NCBI RefSeq assembly: GCF_021602025.1
Contig: NZ_BQHW01000007.1
Coordinates: forward strand, 124,001-188,000
Direction of reading: 5' to 3'
DNA: 64,000 nucleotides
From: Pseudomonas ceruminis
Lineage (GTDB): Bacteria; Pseudomonadota; Gammaproteobacteria; Pseudomonadales; Pseudomonadaceae
The notes under the pieces were generated by a model that was given only the letters and a program-made list of their open reading frames with translations, was not told the DNA's origin and did no database searches. The position numbers were made by a program, and so were the translations under genes. Shown piece by piece: positions 44,501 through 52,899 of this stretch (its first letter is position 1; each line of letters begins with the position of its first letter).

Positions 44501-45865
44501 ATGAACAAGACCAGAAGTCTGCTGCAAGCCGGTGTGCTGGGCCTGTCCCTGCTGGCGACCAGCGTCATGGCTGCGGTTTCCGCCGACGAAGCGGCAAAGC
44601 TGGGCAGCACCCTGACGCCCATGGGCGCAGAAAAGGCCGGTAACGCCGATGGCTCCATCGGCCCATGGCAACCGCTGGCCAAGACCGCCGGCAGTGTGGA
44701 TGCCAAGGGTTTCCTTTCCAACCCATACGGCAGCGACAAACCGTTGTTCACCATCACGGCGCAGAACGTCGAGCAGTACAAGGACAAGCTCTCGCCGGGC
44801 CAGGTGGCGATGTTCAAGCGCTACCCAGACACCTTCAAGATCCCGGTGTACAAGACCCACCGAGGTGCCACGGTGCCTGACGAGGTGTTCGCCGCCATCA
44901 AGAAAAATGCTACCGCTACCACGCTGGTCGAAGGCGGCAACGGCCTCAACAACTTCCTGACGGCCGTGCCGTTCCCGATCCCCAAAAGCGGCCTTGAAGT
45001 GATCTGGAACCACATAACCCGTTACCGCGGCGGCAGCGTGACCCGTCTGGTGACCCAGGCCACACCGCAGCAGAATGGCTCGTACAGCCTGGTGTATTTC
45101 CAGGACCAGTTCGTCTTCCGCGATCGGATGAAGGACTACGACCCTAACAACCCGGGCAACATCCTCTTCTACTTCAAGCAGGAAGTGACCGCGCCAGCGC
45201 GCTTGGCCGGTACCGTACTGCTGGTGCACGAGACGCTCGACCAGGTGAAGGAACCGCGCAAGGCGTGGATCTACAATGCCGGCCAGCGCCGCGTGCGCCA
45301 GGCGCCGCAGGTGTCGTATGACGGCCCCGGCACTGCGGCCGATGGCCTGCGGACTTCGGACAACCTGGACATGTACAACGGTGCGCCAGACCGTTACGAC
45401 TGGAAGCTCGAAGGCAAGAAGGAGATGTACATTGCTTCCAACGCCTACAAGCTGGACGATCCGAAGCTCAAGTACGCCGATATCCTGAAGGCAGGGCACA
45501 TCAATCAGGACCTGACCCGTTACGAGCTGCGCCGGGTGTGGCATGTGGTCGCCACGCTCAAGCCGGGCCAGCGGCACATCTACGCCAAGCGTGACTTCTA
45601 CATCGACGAGGACACCTGGCAGGCTGCGGTGATCGACCAGTATGACGGCCGTGGCCAGCTGTGGCGCGTTTCCGAGGCGCATGCCCAGGACTACTACAAC
45701 GTGCAGGTGCCGTGGTACACGCTGGAGGCTATCTACGACCTGCAATCGGGCCGTTACCTGGCCCTTGGCATGAAAAACGAAGAGAAAAAAGCCTACGACT
45801 TCGGTTTCAGCGCCAGCAAGGCTGACTTCCAGCCAGCGGCTCTGCGCCAATCGGGCATTCGTTAA
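44501..45865 (+). CDS. DUF1329 periplasmic protein
   Basis: A 454-residue exported protein (signal MNKTRSLLQAGVLGLSLLATSVMA). It begins the mature region with ADEAAKLGSTLTPMGAEKAGNADGSIG, the DUF1329 pattern, and the body is beta-rich (LolA/LolB-like fold suggested for the family). SD AGGAC. It is 25 bases downstream of the DUF1302 gene and followed by a strong terminator, so the pair is a transcription unit. It is probably the periplasmic partner of the outer-membrane barrel in lipid or hydrophobic-molecule passage. Confidence 0.88.
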   Translation: MNKTRSLLQAGVLGLSLLATSVMAAVSADEAAKLGSTLTPMGAEKAGNADGSIGPWQPLAKTAGSVDAKGFLSNPYGSDKPLFTITAQNVEQYKDKLSPGQVAMFKRYPDTFKIPVYKTHRGATVPDEVFAAIKKNATATTLVEGGNGLNNFLTAVPFPIPKSGLEVIWNHITRYRGGSVTRLVTQATPQQNGSYSLVYFQDQFVFRDRMKDYDPNNPGNILFYFKQEVTAPARLAGTVLLVHETLDQVKEPRKAWIYNAGQRRVRQAPQVSYDGPGTAADGLRTSDNLDMYNGAPDRYDWKLEGKKEMYIASNAYKLDDPKLKYADILKAGHINQDLTRYELRRVWHVVATLKPGQRHIYAKRDFYIDEDTWQAAVIDQYDGRGQLWRVSEAHAQDYYNVQVPWYTLEAIYDLQSGRYLALGMKNEEKKAYDFGFSASKADFQPAALRQSGIR

Positions 45866-45896
45866 GCGCTGTTCGCAACGCCTTGTCATCTCCCAG

Positions 45897-45923
45897 AACG
45901 CCCCGGCTTGCCGGGGCGTTTCT
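45897..45923 (+). terminator. Rho-independent terminator after DUF1329
   Basis: A perfect 10-bp stem AACGCCCCGG / CCGGGGCGTT with a CTTG tetraloop, followed by a T-rich TCTGTT tail, ends the DUF1302-DUF1329 transcript. Confidence 0.9.
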
Positions 45924-46122
45924 GTTCCGGCCCTGCCCAGGCCAATAAGGCCGGTGAATGCTTCGCCAAAGCCCCGTGACAGCGCCTGTCTGTCAGCGAT
46001 GTTGCTTTTTGTTGTAGTCTTTTTCGGGCCAATGGCGCCCATCATCTTCAAATGTGCGGCGTTACCCGCTAGTCTCGCAACAATCCGTACCGCCGTAGTC
46101 TTCCAATTAGAACGAGCCGGCC

Positions 46123-48840
46123 ATGACAGATCTGTCCCGTACGCATGGATTCGCCAGCCAGGCCCTCGGCCTGCTGGACGGGCGTTTCTTCCGGCCACCG
46201 CTACCGGATGGCCACGTGCCGCGTGCGCGCTTGTGCCAGCGCCTGCAAGCCGGCCTCGCGGGGCGCCTGCTGCTAGTGAATGCCCCGGCGGGTTTCGGCA
46301 AGAGCTCCCTGGCTATCGAGTTTTCCGAGTCGCTGCCCGAGCATTGGCGCAGCCTCTGGCTGGGCCTCAGCCAGCGCGATGCCGACCCCGGTCGCTTTCT
46401 GGAGCGCCTGCTCGAAGGCCTGCAGCAATATTGCCCAGCCTTGGGTGGCCAGGCCATGGGCCTGCTGAAAATGCGCCAGCGCCATCAGCCGTTTGCCTAT
46501 GAAGAATGGCTCGATGGCCTGCTCGATGAGCTGGCCCTGCACCTGCAGGCCGATACACCTTTGCTGCTGGTGCTGGACGACTATCACCTGGCTCAGGGGC
46601 CGGTGCTCGATCGCTGCCTGCAGTTTTTCCTCAATCACCTGCCAAGCGGCCTGGTGCTGCTGATTACCAGCCGCCAGCGGCCGGGCTGGCACCTGGCGCG
46701 GCTGCGCCTGTCACGGCAATTGGTCGAGCTCAACGAACAGGATCTGCGCCTGACGCCCGATGAAGCGCTGGCAGTGCTCGGCCGCCAGCCTACAGGGCTG
46801 CGTGGCCAAGCGCTGGATAACCTGATCCAGCGCAGCGACGGTTGGGTGGCCGGGTTGCGCTTCTGGCAGCTGGCGGCCAGCGAGTCCGGCGATGAGCATA
46901 CCTTGCCGCAGGCCTTGCATGGCGGTGAAGGCCTGATTCGCGATTACCTGCTCGAAGAGGTCATCGATATCCTCCCCGCAGAGGTACAGTCGTTCTTGTT
47001 CGAGACCGCGTGCCAGGAGCGTTTCTGCGCCGCATTGTGCGATGCGCTGCGTGAACGCACCGACAGCGCTGCCACGCTCAGCTACCTTCAGTCCCATCAA
47101 GTGTTTCTGGTGCCGCTGGACGAGCACGGCGACTGGTACCGCTACCACCATCTGTTCTCCGACCTATTGCGCAGCCGCCAGTCCAGCGTGCCGCAGGCAC
47201 ACCTGCACCTGCGCGCCTGCCGCTGGTTCCAGGCCCAGGGGTTGCTCGACGAAGCGGTAGAGCAGGCGCTGCGTGCTGGCCACCTCGATGTTGCCGCAGA
47301 CCTGGTCCAGAGCCTGTCCGAGGAGCAACTGCTGGCGGAGCAGAACGTCGGCATGCTGCTGCGCTGGAAGATGGACCTGCCCGACAGCCTGCTGATCAGC
47401 ACCCCACGCTTGATCGTGCTGTACAGCTGGGCACTGGGCCTGGCCTGCCAACTGGATGCGGCGCAGGAGCTGGCCAGCTACCTCAGCCGCTTCCTGCCTG
47501 CCCCCTCGGCAACGGCGCAAAAGTCCATGCTGGCGCAATGGCTCGCGCTGAGCGGGGTGATCGCCCGTGGCCGTGGCGATCGTGAGCGCACCTTGGCCTA
47601 CTGCGAAGAGGCCCTGCAGAGCCTGCCAGGCAAGCGTTATGGTCAGCGCCTGGTGTGCCTGTCGACGTTGTCCAACCTGGCGATTGCCGATGCGGACTTC
47701 TGGCGAGCTCGCGGCTGGAACCGTGAGGCGTTGGAGCTGGCTCAGCGGGTGGGCAACCCCTTGTTCGAGGCCTTGGCTCACTACGATCGTGCCCGCGTGC
47801 TGCATGCCCGGGGCGAGGCGCTGCGTGCACTGAGCGAGGTGCGCCAGGGCCTGCAGCGGCTGCAGGGGCTATCGGCGCAGCGCCTGTATGCCGTGCGTGC
47901 GCGGCTGACCCTGTACGAGGGCTACCTGCTGGTGGCACGTCTGCAACCTGCGCAAGGGCGCGCCCGCCTGCGGGCCGGGCTGGGTGAGGCACGTGCCTGT
48001 CGTGACATCAGTGTGCTGATCGGCCACTGCGTAATCGCTTCGCTCGATGGCCGTGAGGGCCATTATGCCGAAGCCTTCGCCGAGCTTGCCGAGGCGGAGC
48101 GGTTGATGCACATCTGGGATGTGCCGCCGGTGTTCTACCTGGCCATGATCACGCTGGTGAAGTGCGAGTTGTGGCTGAGCCAGGGGCGAATCGACCTGGC
48201 CGAGTCCTGGTTGCTACGCCTGGGCCAGACATACGGCGGCGAACAGCCAGCGGCGGCACCCGAGTTCCACCCGTTGCTGCCGCTGCACATCGAATTGCAG
48301 CAAGCCTTGCTCGAGCGCATTCAGGGCCGCACTGATGAGGCCGCCAGGCGTCTGCACGGCCTGGTCGAGCAGGGCCAGGCCAGCGGCGGCATGATGTTGG
48401 CCCTCAACGCCCTGTGCCAATGGATTGCCTTGGCGCTTGAGCAGGGGAAGGAGGCGCACGCCGCCGAGCTTCTGCCGGCGGCCATGGCGGCGGCGCAAGG
48501 TGGCGTGTTGCAGCCTTTTCAGCGCCTGGTCGAACTGCATCCCTTGTGGCTGCGGGAGCAGTTGCTTGCGCGTGTCGCCTGCAAGGTTCAGGTGGAGTTG
48601 CTGGCCCGCCTACCCGCCTTGGCCGTACCCGGTGGCAGCACCGGTGAGGCTTTGAGTGGCCGTGAGCTGGCCGTGCTCGAATTGATCGCTCAGGGTTGTT
48701 CGAACCAGCAGATCAGTGAGCGGCTGTTCATATCACTGCACACCGTCAAGACCCACGCCAGCCATATCAACAGCAAACTGGGGGTGGAGCGGCGTACCCA
48801 GGCCGTGGCGCGCGCCAAGTCGCTGGGCTTGCTGGCCTGA
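46123..48840 (+). CDS. MalT-like ATP-dependent LuxR-family regulator (LAL)
   Basis: A 905-residue regulator. The N-terminal ATPase domain has Walker A APAGFGKSS near residues 55-63 and a Walker B LLLVLDDYHLAQ near 146-157; a long TPR-like middle follows, and the C-terminal LuxR helix-turn-helix LSGRELAVLELIAQGCSNQQISERLFISLHTVKTHASHINSKL covers the last ~55 residues. Such proteins bind an inducer in the middle domain and oligomerise with ATP. By position it corresponds to PP_0767, next to the acyl-CoA ligase-DUF1302-DUF1329 genes, which it probably activates. The ATG has only a weak SD (GAGCC). Confidence 0.92.
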   Translation: MTDLSRTHGFASQALGLLDGRFFRPPLPDGHVPRARLCQRLQAGLAGRLLLVNAPAGFGKSSLAIEFSESLPEHWRSLWLGLSQRDADPGRFLERLLEGLQQYCPALGGQAMGLLKMRQRHQPFAYEEWLDGLLDELALHLQADTPLLLVLDDYHLAQGPVLDRCLQFFLNHLPSGLVLLITSRQRPGWHLARLRLSRQLVELNEQDLRLTPDEALAVLGRQPTGLRGQALDNLIQRSDGWVAGLRFWQLAASESGDEHTLPQALHGGEGLIRDYLLEEVIDILPAEVQSFLFETACQERFCAALCDALRERTDSAATLSYLQSHQVFLVPLDEHGDWYRYHHLFSDLLRSRQSSVPQAHLHLRACRWFQAQGLLDEAVEQALRAGHLDVAADLVQSLSEEQLLAEQNVGMLLRWKMDLPDSLLISTPRLIVLYSWALGLACQLDAAQELASYLSRFLPAPSATAQKSMLAQWLALSGVIARGRGDRERTLAYCEEALQSLPGKRYGQRLVCLSTLSNLAIADADFWRARGWNREALELAQRVGNPLFEALAHYDRARVLHARGEALRALSEVRQGLQRLQGLSAQRLYAVRARLTLYEGYLLVARLQPAQGRARLRAGLGEARACRDISVLIGHCVIASLDGREGHYAEAFAELAEAERLMHIWDVPPVFYLAMITLVKCELWLSQGRIDLAESWLLRLGQTYGGEQPAAAPEFHPLLPLHIELQQALLERIQGRTDEAARRLHGLVEQGQASGGMMLALNALCQWIALALEQGKEAHAAELLPAAMAAAQGGVLQPFQRLVELHPLWLREQLLARVACKVQVELLARLPALAVPGGSTGEALSGRELAVLELIAQGCSNQQISERLFISLHTVKTHASHINSKLGVERRTQAVARAKSLGLLA

Positions 48841-48873
48841 TCGTAGCCACGGGCGTGATGGCTCGCTAAAATG

Positions 48874-48888
48874 ATGGCTCAAAGCCAT
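48874..48888 (+). terminator. Hairpin after LuxR-family gene
   Basis: ATGGCT-caa-AGCCAT, extended by AATG/ATT on the flanks, lies 33 bases after the regulator stop. An adjacent GATGGCTC repeat occurs at 48857-48864. It may act as a terminator, although the T-run is short. Confidence 0.45.
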
Positions 48889-48992
48889 TATTGCGCGTTG
48901 CGCTCATCTTTCCAGACCGGTGGCCGATACAAGGGTCGGCGGTACGCATCGCCACGCACACTCCTCCCCATCATCCAAGACAGGTTGTGTTG

Positions 48993-50600
48993 ATGCTGCA
49001 GTACGGGCAAAAGAGCTTTCTGATCGTCGACGACTTCACCGATTTCCGCACGTCGACGCGTTCCATGCTGCGCGAACTGGGCGTTCGTGACGTGGACACT
49101 GCCGACAGCGGTGAACAGGCCCTGCGCATGTGCGGGCAGAAGCGCTATGACTACATACTCCAGGACTTCCACCTTGGTGACGGCAAGAAAAACGGCCAGC
49201 AGGTGCTCGAGGACCTGATCCTCGACAAGCTGATCAGCCACGAGTGTGTCTTCATCATGGTGACTGCCGAGAGCAGCCAGGCCATCGTGCTCAGCGCCCT
49301 CGAACACGAGCCTGATGCGTACCTGACCAAGCCGTTCAACCGCGTCGGCCTGGCCCAGCGGCTGGAGAAACTGACGCAGCGCAAAACCTTGCTCAAGCCG
49401 ATACTCCAGGCGCTGGACCGTGGTCGTCCTGCTGAAGTACTGGCCGCTTGCGCCGAGCTGTGCAAGAAAGACCCGCGTTTCGCACCGCTGTGCCTGCGCT
49501 ACCGCGCCGATGCTCTGCGCGATCTCAACCGTTTCGATGAGTTGGAGAAGTTCCTCAAGGCCATCCTCGCCAGCCGCCCGCAACCATGGGTGTACTCGGC
49601 ACTGGGCAGCCTGATGCACAAGCGCGGCCAGAATGCCCAGGCCCAGGGTGTCTACGAACAGGCGCTCAAGGCGTTCCCGATCATGCCTGGCCTGTACGAT
49701 GGCATGGCCAACGTGCTGGTGGCCCAGGGTGAAACCAAGCGTGCGCAGCACATGCTCGAGGAGGCCGTGCGCCTTTCGCCTCTGGCCGTGCGCCGTCAGG
49801 CCGCACTGGGCAAGCTGGCGCTGGACAACGAAGATTTCGAGAGCGCGTCCAAGGCGTTTCGCCACGCGGTGAACCAGGGCCAGAGCTCGCGCTACAAAGA
49901 TGCCGAGAGCAACCTCGGGCTGGTGCAGGCATTGATGAACAAGAACGCAGGCTTCGGCCTGGATGCGCGCACCCGCGTCGAAATCAACACCGTGCTCAGT
50001 GAGGTAGCCAAGGACAACGTCGAGGACCAGGGCCTGCAAGTGCGTGCGCGCCTGATGAAGGCCGCCAGCCTGCAGCAGGCAGGCGATGCGGAAACGGCGG
50101 CCAAACTGACCGAGCAGGCCATGCAGCGGCTGGACAAGATGGACCAGTTCTTCTCGGTCGAGGCCGCCCTGACAGTGGCCAAGCAACTGCAGGCGCTTGG
50201 CCAGGAAGCCGCTGGCAGTACCATCCTCAGGGGCTGCGTGGAAACCTACGGTGACGATCCTAGCGTGATGCAAAGCGTGGCCAGGCTGACTGACGACCCC
50301 GGTGTGCTCGGTGCCGTCACCGAGGCGGTCGACCTCAACCGTCAGGGAGTACGCAGCTACCAGGCCGGGCAGCTCAACGAGGCCTTGCAGATGTTCCGCA
50401 AGGCCTTGTCATTGCAGCCCAAGAACATCAGTATTGCCCTGAACACGGCCCAGGCGCTGCTGCGCATCGGTGGCGAAACCACGCCGCCGGCGATCTTGCA
50501 GGAGTGCCGCAACTGCCTGACCAGCGTGGCTGGAATACCTGCCAGCGACAGCCGCTATGACCGCTATCGCAAATTGCACATCAAGGTTTTCGGCGCATGA
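48993..50600 (+). CDS. Response regulator with TPR output domain
   Basis: A 535-residue protein: N-terminal receiver domain (residues 1-125) with acidic pocket Asp13-Asp14, phosphoacceptor Asp58 and the Lys in YLTKPF, followed by a long TPR-type region (about 150-520) instead of a DNA-binding domain. It is likely a protein-interaction output. The ATG gives the receiver its usual start (MLQYGQKSFLIVDD); the frame is open upstream. Its stop overlaps the ATG of the kinase gene (ATGA). I know of no characterised target for it. Confidence 0.88.
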   Translation: MLQYGQKSFLIVDDFTDFRTSTRSMLRELGVRDVDTADSGEQALRMCGQKRYDYILQDFHLGDGKKNGQQVLEDLILDKLISHECVFIMVTAESSQAIVLSALEHEPDAYLTKPFNRVGLAQRLEKLTQRKTLLKPILQALDRGRPAEVLAACAELCKKDPRFAPLCLRYRADALRDLNRFDELEKFLKAILASRPQPWVYSALGSLMHKRGQNAQAQGVYEQALKAFPIMPGLYDGMANVLVAQGETKRAQHMLEEAVRLSPLAVRRQAALGKLALDNEDFESASKAFRHAVNQGQSSRYKDAESNLGLVQALMNKNAGFGLDARTRVEINTVLSEVAKDNVEDQGLQVRARLMKAASLQQAGDAETAAKLTEQAMQRLDKMDQFFSVEAALTVAKQLQALGQEAAGSTILRGCVETYGDDPSVMQSVARLTDDPGVLGAVTEAVDLNRQGVRSYQAGQLNEALQMFRKALSLQPKNISIALNTAQALLRIGGETTPPAILQECRNCLTSVAGIPASDSRYDRYRKLHIKVFGA

Positions 50601-51289
50601 GCCAGGACAATCAGGGGCTGGATTTTTCCACGGTGATCGCCTCCACCGTGCACGACCTGAAAAACTCGCTGTCTGCGCTCATCCAGTCCCACGACCAGTG
50701 GCTGGCGCGCCTGCCCGAGGCGCTGCGTGGCGGCACCGAGCAAGGGGTGATCGAACACGAGTTCCGCCACCTCAACGGCATGCTGGTGCAGTTGCTGGGG
50801 TTGTACAAGCTGGGTGTCAACCAGTTGCCGGTGTGCCCGGACTACCATGAGCTGGACGATTTCATCGAAGCCCAGCTGGCTGCCCACCAGCAAGTGCTGG
50901 AGCATAACGACATCCTCGCCACCTGGCGGATCGACGGTGACAACCCATTGGGCTTTTTCGATCGTGAGCTGGTGGCGTCGGTGATTGCCAATGTGGTCAC
51001 CAATGCCACCCGGTATGCCGGGCACGCGCTGCTGATCAGCATCGAGGAAGAAAACGAGCAGTTGGTGATCAGCGTCAACGATGACGGCCCTGGCTACCCA
51101 GCGCGAATGCTTGAGCGGCAGCAGGATTACGTTCAGGGCATCGATGCGCAAAGCGGCAGCACCGGGCTTGGCCTGTACTTCGCGGCGCGGATTGCGGCAT
51201 TGCATGAGCGTAACGGTGTACGCGGGCGGATCGAGATTGCCAATGGCGGGACGCTTGGGGGTGGGTTGTTCAGGTTGTATCTACCCTGA
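50597..51289 (+). CDS. Histidine kinase, cytosolic, no sensor domain
   Basis: A 230-residue kinase with only DHp and ATPase domains. The H-box is VHDLKNSL (His19); the N-box NVVTNATRYA, G1 DDGPGYP and G2 GSTGLGLYFAARI follow. There is no transmembrane or PAS segment, so it must receive input from another protein. It overlaps the TPR response regulator by 4 bases, indicating a cognate pair. The short N-terminal part before His19 leaves no room for a sensory module. It probably phosphorylates Asp58 of that regulator. Confidence 0.88.
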   Translation: MSQDNQGLDFSTVIASTVHDLKNSLSALIQSHDQWLARLPEALRGGTEQGVIEHEFRHLNGMLVQLLGLYKLGVNQLPVCPDYHELDDFIEAQLAAHQQVLEHNDILATWRIDGDNPLGFFDRELVASVIANVVTNATRYAGHALLISIEEENEQLVISVNDDGPGYPARMLERQQDYVQGIDAQSGSTGLGLYFAARIAALHERNGVRGRIEIANGGTLGGGLFRLYLP

Positions 51290-51385
51290 TTTTGCGGGGC
51301 TTGCGGCTCCAGCTGCGCTGGGACTGCATAATTGCCTCCCTGACATTGGCAGCGATAACATCCGGGCAGTCGTCAGGAGTTTCCC

Positions 51386-52030
51386 ATGAGCGCTGCCCCA
51401 ACCACCTTAATTCGTGAAACCTTCCCGGTAGGCCCTTTGCAGTGTAACTGCACCCTGATTGGCGACCCGCTGACCAGAAAAGCCATCGTCGTCGATCCCG
51501 GCGGCGACCCGGACAAGATCCTCGCCCGCCTGCAGGCCCACGGCTTGACACTGGTGAGCATCATCCACACCCACGCCCACTTCGATCACTTCCTCGCTTC
51601 GGGCCAGCTCAAGGCGCTCACCGGCGCCACGCTGCACCTGCACAAGGACGACCAGCCGCTGTGGGACAACCTGCAGATGCAGTGCCAGATGTTCGGGGTG
51701 CCCTACACGCCGGTACCGCCGCCTGACCGCTGGCTGGGCGACGACGAAGAGCTGGCCTGCGGCTGTGGTGTGGCGTTGCACACACCCGGGCACACGCCGG
51801 GGTCGATGAGTTTCTGGTTCGCTGACGCCAAACTGCTGATTGCCGGGGATACCCTGTTCCGCCGTGGTATCGGCCGTACCGATTTGTGGGGCGGCGATCA
51901 GCGGGCTATCGTTCGTTCGATCAAGGAGCGGCTGTACCGCCTGGATGAAGAGGCCATCGTGGTCACCGGCCATGGCCCGGATACCCGCCTGGGTGACGAG
52001 ATGCGCGAGAACCCGTTCGTACGGGCCTGA
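51386..52030 (+). CDS. Metallo-beta-lactamase fold hydrolase (glyoxalase II-like/YcbL)
   Basis: A 214-residue MBL-fold hydrolase. The metal site HTHAHFDH is near residues 61-68, with later ligands in GHTPGS and AGDTLF and the terminal TGHGPDT. It resembles YcbL/GloB2-type glyoxalase II homologues that hydrolyse thioesters. CAGGAG precedes the ATG, which is the only good start. It is in the same direction as, but 96 bases from, the kinase gene, so it may be separately transcribed. The natural substrate is unknown. Confidence 0.9.
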   Translation: MSAAPTTLIRETFPVGPLQCNCTLIGDPLTRKAIVVDPGGDPDKILARLQAHGLTLVSIIHTHAHFDHFLASGQLKALTGATLHLHKDDQPLWDNLQMQCQMFGVPYTPVPPPDRWLGDDEELACGCGVALHTPGHTPGSMSFWFADAKLLIAGDTLFRRGIGRTDLWGGDQRAIVRSIKERLYRLDEEAIVVTGHGPDTRLGDEMRENPFVRA

Positions 52031-52140
52031 GCCCGCATGAACAGTGTTTCATGGAATTATTTCGCCCACCTGCAATCCAAGCCTGGCATCGTTCCGTATG
52101 CGATCTGCCGCACATATGAATTTTTTGTAGGAGCTTGTCC

Positions 52141-52863
52141 ATGTTCACCATGCGTCGTCTGATTATCGTCGCAACCGCCGCAGCCCTGATGACCGGCTGC
52201 GCCGGGCAGAACCCTTATGACAGCCAAGGCCAGGCGCAGGGCGATTCTACGGGGATGAGCAAGACCGCCAAGTACGGCGGCCTGGGCGCGTTGGCCGGTG
52301 CCATCGCCGGTGCCGCCATCGATCACAACCACCGTGGCAAAGGCGCGTTGATTGGCGCCGCCGCAGTGGGTGCCGCCGCCGCCGGTTACGGCTACTACGC
52401 CGACAAACAGGAAGCCGAGCTGCGCGCGCAGATGGCCAATACAGGCGTCGAGGTACAGCGCCAGGGTGACCAGATCAAGTTGATCATGCCGGGCAACATC
52501 ACCTTCGCCACCGACTCGGCGAATATTGCACCGAGCTTCTATGCGCCACTGAACAACCTGGCCAGCTCGTTCAAACAGTTCAACCAGAACACCATTGAAG
52601 TGGTCGGTTTCACCGACAGCACCGGCAGCCGCCAGCACAACATGGACCTGTCGCAGCGCCGCGCTCAATCGGTCGGTACCTACCTGACGTCCCAAGGTGT
52701 GGACGCTTCGCGTGTGTCGATTCGCGGCATGGGCCCGGACCAGCCGATTGCGAGCAACGCCGATGCCAATGGCCGTGCGCAGAATCGTCGAGTCGAGGTC
52801 AACCTGAAGCCCATCCCGGGCCAGCAGTATGACCAGCAGGGTCAGGTTCAGCAGTACCCCTGA
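52141..52863 (+). CDS. OmpA-family lipoprotein with glycine-zipper domain
   Basis: A 240-residue lipoprotein: signal ending in lipobox LMTGC, then a glycine-zipper two-TM region (YGGLGALAGAIAGAAIDHN, GALIGAAAVGAAAAGYG), and a C-terminal OmpA domain with the peptidoglycan-binding GFTDSTGSRQHNMDLSQRRAQSV and NRRVEVNL motifs. The ATG at 52141 has AGGAG 7 bases upstream; a TTG six bases earlier shares the frame. It anchors the outer membrane to the cell wall. It converges on pta. Confidence 0.92.
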   Translation: MFTMRRLIIVATAAALMTGCAGQNPYDSQGQAQGDSTGMSKTAKYGGLGALAGAIAGAAIDHNHRGKGALIGAAAVGAAAAGYGYYADKQEAELRAQMANTGVEVQRQGDQIKLIMPGNITFATDSANIAPSFYAPLNNLASSFKQFNQNTIEVVGFTDSTGSRQHNMDLSQRRAQSVGTYLTSQGVDASRVSIRGMGPDQPIASNADANGRAQNRRVEVNLKPIPGQQYDQQGQVQQYP

Positions 52864-52899
52864 TTGGCCTGCGGGGCTGCCAATGCAGCCCCGCAGCCT

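Noticed and set aside
44453-46198. A 581-codon minus-strand frame
   Set aside because: It is antisense to DUF1329 and the start of the LuxR-type gene, with no recognisable domain.
48888-50273. A 461-codon minus-strand frame
   Set aside because: It is antisense to the receiver-TPR gene and shows only biased composition.
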